From Mucilaginibacter paludis DSM 18603 (GTDB lineage: Bacteria; Bacteroidota; Bacteroidia; Sphingobacteriales; Sphingobacteriaceae), in the NCBI RefSeq assembly GCF_000166195.2, contig NZ_CM001403.1:4978432-5042431 (forward strand): a stretch of DNA of 64,000 nt, given 5' to 3'. The notes under the pieces are model-generated. The model saw nothing but the letters and a program-made list of their open reading frames with translations, made no database searches and was not told the origin of the DNA. A program made the position numbers and the translations under genes. This document shows, piece after piece, positions 44,701 through 53,182 of the stretch (its first letter is position 1; every line of letters begins with the position of its first letter).

Positions 44701-45206
44701 GCTGTGGCTATGGCCTTATTATTTTTAAGATGAAGTTGTTTAATCTCACCGTTTAGGTACGATTTGATCGGCACGTCGCACTGCCGCATCATATCGTTTA
44801 TCATGCCTTGCAAGCCCATCTGTCGCCCATCATCCGGCGAGTAAATACGGGCTATGCCATAATCTTGTAGTTCTTTAATTTCGTATGGTAAAATAACTCC
44901 GCCGCCGCCTCCAAAAATTTTGATATGCCCGGCACCTTTTTCCTTCAGCAAATCGTGCATGTATTTAAAGTATTCAAGATGGCCGCCCTGGTATGATGTT
45001 AAAGCTATACCCTGAACGTCTTCCTGAATGGCGCAGTTCACCACTTCATCAACCGAGCGGTTATGCCCAAGATGGATTACCTCGACGCCCGAAGATTGCA
45101 AAATGCGACGCATAATGTTAATGGTAGCATCGTGTCCATCAAACAAAGAAGTAGCTGTTACAAAACGAATTTTATTTTGCGGCAGGTATGGAGTGGAGTT
45201 TTCCAT
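41727..45206 (-). CDS. icmF: Fused isobutyryl-CoA mutase IcmF with two repeat insertions
   Basis: An 1159-residue fusion with the IcmF domain order. First is a B12-binding domain with DGHD at residues 23-26 (His25 is the cobalt ligand), then a MeaI/ArgK-type G-protein chaperone with Walker A [12 protein letters not shown] at 199-210 and [20 protein letters not shown]. The acyl-CoA mutase barrel follows from about residue 550 ([19 protein letters not shown]). It interconverts isobutyryl- and butyryl-CoA with adenosylcobalamin. Two stretches, about residues 465-497 and 734-762, contain LSKGEG and [10 protein letters not shown]-like sequence coded by double-hairpin elements. They keep the frame and explain much of the extra length over the usual about 1090 residues. 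Confidence 0.94.
   Translation of the reverse strand: [1159 protein letters not shown]
42922..43008. repeat. In-frame double-hairpin element B inside icmF
   Basis: Two palindromes, CCTCTCCAATGGAGAGG (42938-42954) and CCCTCTCCTTTGGAGAGGG (42979-42997), are joined by about 24 nt and flanked by CCAGCCCCCTC and GGCCGGGGTGAGG. The 87 nt are translated (minus strand) as [13 protein letters not shown]... within a loop before GGLGTMLLG. Confidence 0.88.
43719..43815. repeat. In-frame double-hairpin element A inside icmF
   Basis: Two palindromes, CCCTCTCCAAAGGAGAGGG (43729-43747) and CCCTCTCCTTTGGAGAGGG (43786-43804), are joined by 38 nt and framed by CCTCCCCCCAG and GTTTGGGTGAGG. The outer halves are inverted copies of each other. 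The minus-strand translation is [12 protein letters not shown] ... [13 protein letters not shown], inserted between the G-domain and the mutase. Confidence 0.9.
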
Positions 45207-45405
45207 CAGTATAATTGGTTATAAAACAAAAATAGCTAAAATACTCGTTGTTGCTAAAATTGGTTAAGCTAACCTGGGTGGGTATTAATTTATCCCAACG
45301 CGTGTAAAAATCCCTTTTATAAAAGGCACTATAGTTAAATTATTAATTTGCTTCCGTGGCAATTCTGCTGTTCAGGTCAGCCCCATTCGCATTAAAAATG
45401 ATTTG

Positions 45406-45413
45406 TATCTTTG
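45406..45413 (+). promoter_or_regulatory. -7 promoter box that decides the start of the radical SAM gene
   Basis: TATCTTTG lies 5 bp before the ATG at 45419 and inside the longer frame from 45356, so the inner ATG is the likely start and the transcript is nearly leaderless. Confidence 0.5.
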
Positions 45414-45418
45414 CAGCA

Positions 45419-46369
45419 ATGCAAAACGAATTAACAGCGGCCATTCCCGGGTTTAAGAACTATAATAACTATGGCGCCTGGCTGCGCAAAAAATATAACG
45501 GGCAACGTGTTTTTAAGGTAATTGTTGATGGTGGATTTACCTGCCCTAACCGCGATGGCTCTAAAGGCTTTGGTGGTTGTACCTATTGCAACGTGGATTC
45601 GTTTACGCCATCGGTATCGCGCGATAACCCTTCCATACGCGAGCAGGTAATTAAAGGGATGGAGCGTGCCCGCAATGGCAATAAGGCAGATAAATTTATT
45701 ATTTACTTTCAGCCCAATACCAATACTTACGCGCCCACACATTATCTGAAAATGCTGTACGATGAAGCGCTGAGCATTGAGCCCGAAAACATTGTAGGTT
45801 TATCGGTAGGTACCCGCCCGGATTGTATAGATGCCGAAAAGATAGCCCTGCTTGAAAGTTATACCGATCGTTTTGATGTTGACCTGGAAATGGGGATGGA
45901 GTCGATATACAACGATACCCTCGGGCAAATTAACCGTGGTTGTACCCACGACGAACTGATTAAAACCCTTGCCCTGCTGGAAAACTCTAAGCTGGATGTA
46001 TGTGTACACACCATTTTTGGCTTCCCCTGGGAAACCAAACAAATGATGCTGGCTTACGCCGACGAGATCAACCGTTTTCCGCAAATTAAATTTGTTAAAT
46101 TTCATCACCTGCATATTGTTGAAGGCTCCATTATGGGCGTTAAATATAAACGTGAGCCATTTAAGCTATTCAGTTTGCCCGAGTATGCCGACTTTTTATG
46201 CGAGTTATTACCTTTGGTTCGCCCTGACATTGTGATACAAAGGCTGTTCGGATTGTCGGACCGCGAACTGTTAATAGCCCCCAACTGGGAACTAAAAAAA
46301 TCCGAGATCCAGCATTTTATCGACGAGGCTATCCGTACTAGGGGAATTGTGCAGGGATCGGCATATTGA
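45419..46369 (+). CDS. TIGR01212-family radical SAM protein (YhcC-like)
   Basis: About 316 residues from the ATG at 45419. The radical SAM cluster motif is present as CPNRDGSKGFGGCTYCNV, in the spaced form typical of the YhcC group (Cys, then CxxC). Further family segments are FQPNTNTYAPTHYLK, GLSVGTRPDCI, DLEMGMESIYNDTLGQINRG and HTIFGFPWETKQ. It binds a 4Fe-4S cluster and cleaves S-adenosylmethionine; the substrate is not established, though a tRNA or cofactor role is often suggested. The gene is divergent from icmF. Confidence 0.88.
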   Translation: MQNELTAAIPGFKNYNNYGAWLRKKYNGQRVFKVIVDGGFTCPNRDGSKGFGGCTYCNVDSFTPSVSRDNPSIREQVIKGMERARNGNKADKFIIYFQPNTNTYAPTHYLKMLYDEALSIEPENIVGLSVGTRPDCIDAEKIALLESYTDRFDVDLEMGMESIYNDTLGQINRGCTHDELIKTLALLENSKLDVCVHTIFGFPWETKQMMLAYADEINRFPQIKFVKFHHLHIVEGSIMGVKYKREPFKLFSLPEYADFLCELLPLVRPDIVIQRLFGLSDRELLIAPNWELKKSEIQHFIDEAIRTRGIVQGSAY

Positions 46370-46444
46370 TACGTGCTTCGTTGGCATCTGCTTTGCATTT
46401 ATTATGAGCTTAGTGGTTACAACAGAACATAAATTAGATAAGCT

Positions 46445-47683
46445 TTGTCTCAAAAATCTCTGCAAAACTATATTCCGGCTTTAACAGGAGTTCGTGCGTT
46501 GGCCGCCTACCTGGTATTCGTATCTCATTTCGGGTATGTTTTTGATGAATATTTTCCCCATTCTGTGCAACGTTTTTTCCGGGAGTTCCACATTGGTGTA
46601 ACTATATTTTTTGTGTTATCCGGTTTTTTAATCGCCTTCAGGTATTACGACAACTTTTCTTTAAACAAGGATTGGTTTAAAAAATACCTTAAAAATAGAG
46701 TAGCGCGCATTTACCCCATGTATGCTATACTCACCCTGGGTGCGTTTGTGTATTATTTTTTTAGTCATGATCAATCCATCGTTGCGGGTACCGGGCACCC
46801 TGTACTTATGTTCCTGATGAATATTACGTTCATACGCGGTTTTTTTGATCAGCTTAAATTTACCGGCATAGCCCAGGGATGGTCGCTCACGGTAGAGGAG
46901 TGTTTCTACTTTTCGGCTCCGTTTATGTTTTATTTCGCTAAAAAGTATGGTAAACCGTATCTGCAACCCTTTATGATAACCGGCTTCGGCTTTTTGCTGG
47001 TGCTTATGTTCCGAAACCTGAACTGGTATGGTTTCTTCGGTAACTTTACTTTTTTAATGCTATTTACTTTTTTGGGCCGTTGTTTCGAGTTTTTTACCGG
47101 GATAATGCTGGCCTTGTACATCCGGAAAAATGGATTAGCAAATAACCATAAATTCAAGTTCACTTATTTGGGGTTCGTGTTGATATTTGTTTGCGTATGG
47201 ATCATGTCTGTACTGCCTGTTTTACCGGGCCTTGCTTTTGGGCAACAGCATCCGCTTGGCATTATAACCAATAATTATTTGCTCGCCATCAGCATTGCCA
47301 TTTTCTTTTATGGATTGATAACCGAGGATGGCACGGTTTTAAAACGAATATTGTCGAATAAATTTGTCGAACTGTTGGGTAAAAGCTCTTATATATTTTA
47401 CCTTATTCATTTGGGGTACGTTTATAACATGCTTAATTTTTCTGTTAACTGGCTTAACGATGCTGTTTTTAAGCTGTACGATCAATGGGGGGTAGATTGG
47501 GTTTCGCCTTTCCAAAATGAGCAGCTTAACCTGCTGTATTTGTTTGTGGTATTAAACGGGATAGCCATAATTTTATTCAAAAATATTGAGGAGCCTGTAA
47601 ACCACTATATCCGTAAGTCGGATTTTTTGGTGAAAAACAAGAGCCACCATCCGGAGAATGCTACTGCTATAAAAGTTGATTAA
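46445..47683 (+). CDS. Acyltransferase 3 family O-acyltransferase, TTG start
   Basis: A 412-residue membrane protein with about ten helices of the OafA/Acyl_transf_3 type. The conserved N-terminus (YIPALTGVRALAAYLVFVSHFGY) has the catalytic-type His, and VTIFFVLSGFLIAFRYY and WSLTVEECFYFSAPF follow. It transfers acyl, usually acetyl, groups to sugars across the inner membrane. An in-frame stop lies at 46439 and the first ATG is past residue 90, so translation must begin at the TTG or another non-ATG codon. Its stop overlaps the ATG of the double esterase (TAATG), which ties the two together. Confidence 0.86.
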   Translation: MSQKSLQNYIPALTGVRALAAYLVFVSHFGYVFDEYFPHSVQRFFREFHIGVTIFFVLSGFLIAFRYYDNFSLNKDWFKKYLKNRVARIYPMYAILTLGAFVYYFFSHDQSIVAGTGHPVLMFLMNITFIRGFFDQLKFTGIAQGWSLTVEECFYFSAPFMFYFAKKYGKPYLQPFMITGFGFLLVLMFRNLNWYGFFGNFTFLMLFTFLGRCFEFFTGIMLALYIRKNGLANNHKFKFTYLGFVLIFVCVWIMSVLPVLPGLAFGQQHPLGIITNNYLLAISIAIFFYGLITEDGTVLKRILSNKFVELLGKSSYIFYLIHLGYVYNMLNFSVNWLNDAVFKLYDQWGVDWVSPFQNEQLNLLYLFVVLNGIAIILFKNIEEPVNHYIRKSDFLVKNKSHHPENATAIKVD

Positions 47684-50679
47684 TGTTGAAAATGAAATTG
47701 AGATTTACTTTACCTATTATATGGCTCCTCGTTTTAATCTTACAGATAGCTATAGGCAACAGGCTGATGGCTCAGGCTCCACGCCAGAGAAGTAATGCGG
47801 CACCTGAAGTCGTGATGACGGAGCATCCCCTGAAAAAAGATGCTATATTTAAGGCCGATTCGGTGATAGGCTATCATATTAATCTGCAAAGTAGTTACAA
47901 AACCAGCCAGAAAGGAACTTTATCTTACCTCATCAGTACCCCACGCGGCAAGCTCATCAACCAAAAAATAATTTCTGTTAACTTGGATGCTAATGCCACT
48001 AAAACGGTATATGTTGAAATTCCGGCTCAGAAAACCGGGTTTTATAAAGTGGATTTTATGCTTAATCTGCCCGATTATGATGATACCGTAAGGCGCGTTT
48101 TTGGTGTAGATATCTATACCATTAAATCAAACCACCTAAAGCCTGCAGATTTTAGCCAGTTTTGGCGCTCGGCAAAGGCCCAGTTGGCGCAGGTACCACC
48201 AGCGTTTAAGGTTACTGAGCAGCCCGACCGTGCGCAACGCGATTATAAAGTTTACCTGGTGGAGATGAAATCGTTAGGCAACATCACTGTGCGTGGCTGG
48301 ATGACGATACCCAAAAATAAGAAACTCAACGAAAAATTGCCTGTATACATGGTATTACCTGGCTACGGAGCAAATTTGGACCCCATACCGGGCGTTCCAA
48401 ATTTTGCGTGCATTGCCCTTAACGTGCGTGGCTTGGGAAACAGCAGGGATGTTGTAAATCCGTCAAAAGAAGATTTTATTACCTATAATATCCATGATAA
48501 GAATAAATATATCCTTCGGGGCGCTATTATGGATTGCGAGCGCATGCTGGATTTTATATCGGGGAATGCAGACCTGGATGCGAAATCAATTTTTGTAACC
48601 GGCGGAAGCATGGGCGGATACCTCTCGCTGGTACTGGCCGGGCTTGATAACCGGGTGGCTATGGTGGCTGCTGATAACCCCACCTTCTCTGATTTTAGGT
48701 GGACGGTAGGCTACGGCACCTTCCCCATGTCGGCGATCCTGAATTTTGCAAAGCTAAAACGCCTTAATGCAGAGCAGGTATTAACAACCCTGGATTATTT
48801 CGACCTGAAAAATTTTATGCCCACGGTAAAAGCAAATGTGCTGATGGCTATAGGCTTATTGGATAATTTTGCACCACCCAATACCGAGTTGGTAGCCTAT
48901 AATAGCATCTCGTCTACCAAAAAATTGTTTATTTACTCCAACCTCGGGCACGAGATTGATCAAAGCCTGGGTAGCTTTAAAGCTGCATGGTTGTATAACG
49001 GTTTCCACATGTTTAACAGGGTCACCGCCCTTGGCCAAAATGAACCGACCGAGGCCTTAGCGGACACTGCGACAGATGATGATAATTCGACACGGGATAA
49101 CAGCCTCCGGCCAATTGGTATGGTTGGCCATCCGGGAGCTAAGAATGCCGAGTTTAGTAGTAAGAGCGCTATTTATTACAACATCGATCTGAAAAATAAT
49201 TTCGACAAGCTACAAAAGGGAATGTTGTCTTGCGAGATTATGACTGTCGATAATCAATTTATCTCTTTAACATCTGTGGCCGTCAAGCTGGCGCCTAAAG
49301 CCTTAAGTCAAATCCGTATTAATCTGCCTTCGCAATCGGCGGGGAAATACAAGGCTAATTTTATTCTCCGCACAGGCGATTATACCGATACTTTAAGGCG
49401 GATTTTTCGTGTTGATGCGGCCGCACCTGCCAGGCAGGCTGAACAACGCTCACCGGATGAAAACGAAACGGTAAGCCTTACCGAGCTGCCGGGTAATAAA
49501 GAGGCCATATTTAAAAGCAGTGGTAACATATTTTACAATCTCGATCTCAAAAATCATTTCAATACCCGGCAGCAAGGTAAGGTGTCGTGCGAAGTATCAT
49601 CTATGGATGGTAAAAGTTTATCAACCAGCTCTTTCGATGTGGATCTGGCGGGTAAAGCGAGTAAGCAGGTGCATATAAACCTCCCTGCGCAGTTGCCTGG
49701 TTTTTATAAAGTTAACTTCATGATCAATGTAAATGATTACGACGATACCGTACGCAGGGTTTTTGGTGTGGATATTTATAATATCAATTCAAAGCATCCC
49801 AAACCGGCAGATTTCGACGAGTTTTGGGCCACCGCAAAAAAAGAACTTTCCGGTATTGAGCCCCGTTTCCGGATGATTGAAAAGCCCGAGCTGTCTAAAG
49901 ACGGCGACCATGTTTTTCTGATCGAAATGCAATCCATCGGCAATTTAACCGTGCGTGGTTGGATGACTTTACCTAAAGACCGGAGGCGTAATCAAAAATT
50001 ACCGGTATATATTGCTTTGCCCGGTTATGGTGCCAATTTGAAGCCTATACATGATATGTTTGATTTTGCCGCTCTGGCGCTTAATGTACGTGGCCTTGGT
50101 AACAGCAACGATGTGTTAAAGGTAGGGCGCGAAGAGTTTTTAACCAAGGATATTACGAATAGGGACAAATATATCCTTAGGGGAGCGATAATGGATTGCG
50201 TGAGGATGATGGACTTTGTTTACAGCAGGCCGGAATGTGATGCCACGTCGATTTTTGTAAACGGCGGCAGCATGGGCGGCTACCTGTCGCTGGTATTGGC
50301 GAGTTTGGATAGCAGGGTTACCATTTGCTCTGCGGGTAACCCCGCTTTTAGCGATTGGCGCGAAATGGTTGGCCGTAACGAATTCCCGATGGGATCCATC
50401 CAAAATTACGCCAGGCAAAACGATGAGGATTTCAATAAGATATTAAATAACCTTGATTATTTTGACCTGAAAAACTTTGTTGATGCCATAAAATGTAAAT
50501 CGGTTGTAGGGATTGGTTTGCTGGATGTGCTGGCGCCGCCCAATACCGAGCTGCCTGCCTACAACAATATTAAAGGCAAAAAAAAGATCTTTATCTTCCC
50601 CAATTTGGGTCACCAGGTAGGAGACGATTTTGGCAATTTTTCATTTAAAATGGTGAATGATAATTTTGGATTATTTTAA
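47683..50679 (+). CDS. Secreted double acetyl-esterase (tandem AXE1 hydrolases)
   Basis: A 998-residue protein with an N-terminal signal peptide (ending near IGNRLMAQA). It holds two acetyl-xylan-esterase/cephalosporin-C-deacetylase-type alpha/beta hydrolases. Copy one has Ser309 (GGSMGG), Asp394 (GLLDNFAPPNTE) and His423 (NLGHE). Copy two has Ser863, Asp948 and His977 in near-identical settings. Each is preceded by a beta domain ending VRRVFGVDIY, and a third, lone beta domain lies between them (about residues 490-600). Both triads are intact. It should remove acetyl groups from polysaccharides in the periplasm or at the surface. It is coupled to the O-acyltransferase gene. Confidence 0.88.
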   Translation: MLKMKLRFTLPIIWLLVLILQIAIGNRLMAQAPRQRSNAAPEVVMTEHPLKKDAIFKADSVIGYHINLQSSYKTSQKGTLSYLISTPRGKLINQKIISVNLDANATKTVYVEIPAQKTGFYKVDFMLNLPDYDDTVRRVFGVDIYTIKSNHLKPADFSQFWRSAKAQLAQVPPAFKVTEQPDRAQRDYKVYLVEMKSLGNITVRGWMTIPKNKKLNEKLPVYMVLPGYGANLDPIPGVPNFACIALNVRGLGNSRDVVNPSKEDFITYNIHDKNKYILRGAIMDCERMLDFISGNADLDAKSIFVTGGSMGGYLSLVLAGLDNRVAMVAADNPTFSDFRWTVGYGTFPMSAILNFAKLKRLNAEQVLTTLDYFDLKNFMPTVKANVLMAIGLLDNFAPPNTELVAYNSISSTKKLFIYSNLGHEIDQSLGSFKAAWLYNGFHMFNRVTALGQNEPTEALADTATDDDNSTRDNSLRPIGMVGHPGAKNAEFSSKSAIYYNIDLKNNFDKLQKGMLSCEIMTVDNQFISLTSVAVKLAPKALSQIRINLPSQSAGKYKANFILRTGDYTDTLRRIFRVDAAAPARQAEQRSPDENETVSLTELPGNKEAIFKSSGNIFYNLDLKNHFNTRQQGKVSCEVSSMDGKSLSTSSFDVDLAGKASKQVHINLPAQLPGFYKVNFMINVNDYDDTVRRVFGVDIYNINSKHPKPADFDEFWATAKKELSGIEPRFRMIEKPELSKDGDHVFLIEMQSIGNLTVRGWMTLPKDRRRNQKLPVYIALPGYGANLKPIHDMFDFAALALNVRGLGNSNDVLKVGREEFLTKDITNRDKYILRGAIMDCVRMMDFVYSRPECDATSIFVNGGSMGGYLSLVLASLDSRVTICSAGNPAFSDWREMVGRNEFPMGSIQNYARQNDEDFNKILNNLDYFDLKNFVDAIKCKSVVGIGLLDVLAPPNTELPAYNNIKGKKKIFIFPNLGHQVGDDFGNFSFKMVNDNFGLF

Positions 50680-50695
50680 ACAGCTATATTTATAA

Positions 50696-51580
50696 ATGTA
50701 TTGTAGCATGAGAAGCAGAACAGGCAATAATGTATTACAAAGAGTAACATTACTTGTTTTTTTTATAGCATCAGTTATTCCTTACACAAGTGCTTTTGCC
50801 GGTGGAAAACCTGTAGGCAAAAAAAGGTTATTTTTAATACCTGCCGCAGCTTATTTCTTTAACAGTACTTACTGGGATAAGAATGGCCTGTATCATAAGT
50901 ACGATGATGGGCTTAAATTTGGTTCGGCCATTTTATCAGTTAACAGCGAGTACGGTTTTTCCAGAAAGATATCCCTGATGGCTACAGTACCATACCTTAT
51001 TAACCGGGTTTATCAACCTGGTTCAGCAACCACCAGCGTAAGCGGCTTAGGTGATGCTGAAGTAGGGGTGAGGTATTATGCATTCAATATTGACTATAAT
51101 TTTTATTTTTCTGTTCAAGGAAATTTAATCATTCCCTTATATAAAAACACAAGCGATAAAAGTTTAGGCTATCAGCAATTAGGTACCGAAGTGCGATTAT
51201 TGGGAGCTGGCGATTTTAAATTCTTATCTCAAAAGTTTTATTTTGAAGTGTCAACAGGCTCAAGGCAATATATGGGAGCTTTGGCACCTTTTCAGCTCAA
51301 AAATTCGCTGAGCCTGAGTTATTCGCTCACTAAAAAAAATCAGCTTTCTATCGCCGGAACTTCGTTGTACTCTTTTAGCGCTGTTAAAAATTCGCTGAAT
51401 GTTGTAAACCCGCTGGATGTTGCCACTACCAAAGATTTTTCGTTTAACCAGTTAACTGCCAGTTATTCATACAGCATTCAAAGAAACAAAAGTTTGTTTT
51501 TAAGCTTTAGTAAATTTATAACCGGGCGCAACACCGGCGATGGTTCAACACTATCAATAGGATACGTGTACAAATACTAA
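50696..51580 (+). CDS. Outer-membrane beta-barrel protein, unknown
   Basis: A 294-residue exported protein. The signal peptide ends near SAFAGG; an ATG at 50708 (MRSRTG) is an alternative start. The mature part is built of alternating strands with aromatic residues (YGFSRKISLMATVPYLI, YNFYFSVQGNLIIPLY, LSLSYSLTKKNQLSIAG) and ends in a strand with terminal Tyr (GDGSTLSIGYVYKY), the mark of an outer-membrane barrel. It resembles the loose MetA-like porin group. It lies between the two esterase genes in the same direction, so it may pass the esterase substrates. Confidence 0.75.
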   Translation: MYCSMRSRTGNNVLQRVTLLVFFIASVIPYTSAFAGGKPVGKKRLFLIPAAAYFFNSTYWDKNGLYHKYDDGLKFGSAILSVNSEYGFSRKISLMATVPYLINRVYQPGSATTSVSGLGDAEVGVRYYAFNIDYNFYFSVQGNLIIPLYKNTSDKSLGYQQLGTEVRLLGAGDFKFLSQKFYFEVSTGSRQYMGALAPFQLKNSLSLSYSLTKKNQLSIAGTSLYSFSAVKNSLNVVNPLDVATTKDFSFNQLTASYSYSIQRNKSLFLSFSKFITGRNTGDGSTLSIGYVYKY

Positions 51581-51598
51581 CCTGATAACATCAATGTC

Positions 51599-52978
51599 GT
51601 GAAACTAAGTTTTAAAATACTTTTATTGTTTGGTTTTCTGTTGGTATACGGAGTTAATACCTATGCCCAGTTTATATTGCCCGAAAACTTTAACAAGGGC
51701 AAGTTGGAGGCAGAGCCTTCAAAAGATGGTAACGAGGTACAGGGTAATGTATACATTACCGTTAAGCCCGGTGTAAAAAGCGCTATTTTTAAAAACCAGG
51801 AAGGTATTAATTACCGGGTTAAACTTTATAACGATTATAAAGTTAGACAACAGGGTAACCTGGTTTGCTTTGTAACCACCGATGAAGATGAATTTGTTTA
51901 TGCTGATTCGGTAAACGTTAATCTTGCCAACGGCGAAAAAAAAGGCTACCATTTTAAAATTAACTGTAAGCTGCCCGGCTTTTATAAAATTGGCTTTGCA
52001 ATGCATTTAACTTATTATGATGACACTGTAAAGCGTGTATTTGGTTTGAATCCCGGTAAGTTGACTACAGAGTTGCACAGGCCCGCTGATTTTGACGAAT
52101 TTTGGGGCAATACACTTGATTCGTTAAAAACCTTTGCGCCACGGTATAAGGTTACCCTGGAGAAGTCGCTATCCATCAACAATAAATCAGTTTATTTGGT
52201 GGAAATGCATTCGTGGGGTAACGCGGTAATAAAAGGCTGGTTAAGTATCCCTAAAGACAGGCCTAAGAAACTACCTGTAAAATACAGATTGCCCGGTTAT
52301 GTTGTGGCCATGGAGCCGAGTTTGGATGACGATGATTTTGCGGTATTTAATTTGAACGTTCGCGGTAATGGCAATGCGCGGGATGCCATCAATACACACG
52401 GCGAATATAATTTGTATAACATTGAAAGTCGGGATGATTATGTATACCGCGCAGTATACATGGATTGTGTGCGTGGGTTGGATTTTTTATTCTCACACAA
52501 CGATTTGGGGCTTGATACCAGCCGGGTTATGGTGGATGGTGCCAGTCAGGGTGGCGGCTTGGCCATTGCTTTGGCCGCTATGGATAAACGGGTGAAGCTG
52601 GTGACCATGGAAGTACCCTTGTATGCTGATTTTAGAAAGGCCGTTGAAATTACCCAGCTTAATCCAAAATCCAGAACACCGGTAGGGATGATCACTAATT
52701 ACTTACGCACTCACCCGGCGTTTACAGAAGATAAATTATTTGCAGTTTGGGATTATTACGATCCTTTAAATTTTGCGGACAAGGTAAATTGCCCGGTACT
52801 GATGGGAATTGGTTTGCTTGATCAGTTTTGCCCGCCGCAATGTAGTTTTGTGCTCTTTAACCAAATGAAAAATAAGAATAACGAGGTATGGTCAAGTCCC
52901 GAAAAAACACACGAGGTTGATGCGCTTTATTATACGTATCAGTACTTATGGTTTCAGGATATTTTGAGATTACCATGA
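51599..52978 (+). CDS. Secreted AXE1-family esterase, GTG start
   Basis: A 459-residue exported protein (signal peptide ending VNTYAQ). It repeats the beta-domain plus alpha/beta-hydrolase unit of the double esterase once. The triad is Ser316 (GASQGG), Asp408 (GLLDQFCPP) and His438 (KTHEVD). The beta domain again ends VKRVFGLN. Translation starts at a GTG; the only nearby ATG runs straight into a stop. It is the last gene of a run with the acyltransferase, double esterase and outer-membrane protein, and presumably acts on the same acetylated glycan. Confidence 0.87.
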   Translation: MKLSFKILLLFGFLLVYGVNTYAQFILPENFNKGKLEAEPSKDGNEVQGNVYITVKPGVKSAIFKNQEGINYRVKLYNDYKVRQQGNLVCFVTTDEDEFVYADSVNVNLANGEKKGYHFKINCKLPGFYKIGFAMHLTYYDDTVKRVFGLNPGKLTTELHRPADFDEFWGNTLDSLKTFAPRYKVTLEKSLSINNKSVYLVEMHSWGNAVIKGWLSIPKDRPKKLPVKYRLPGYVVAMEPSLDDDDFAVFNLNVRGNGNARDAINTHGEYNLYNIESRDDYVYRAVYMDCVRGLDFLFSHNDLGLDTSRVMVDGASQGGGLAIALAAMDKRVKLVTMEVPLYADFRKAVEITQLNPKSRTPVGMITNYLRTHPAFTEDKLFAVWDYYDPLNFADKVNCPVLMGIGLLDQFCPPQCSFVLFNQMKNKNNEVWSSPEKTHEVDALYYTYQYLWFQDILRLP

Positions 52979-53182
52979 GGGGGCTGGTTATTGAGTTTGG
53001 GGTATTGAAGTTACGCAAATGCGGCCTATAATTCTTCTAATCGTTGACCTGAATCCGCAGCGAATAATTAATCGCAATTTTTAAATCAATAACCTGTTTA
53101 ACCAGACAATTGCATTAAAAATCACTGCAGGAAACTCTTATCACCTATAAGCTATTAACCAATAATTGACTAACCGAATAAC

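Noticed and set aside
41727..45206. Possible frameshift or pseudogene status of icmF because of odd Gly/Ser stretches
   Set aside because: The frame is continuous, catalytic motifs on both sides of the inserts are intact, and the inserts coincide with palindromic elements.
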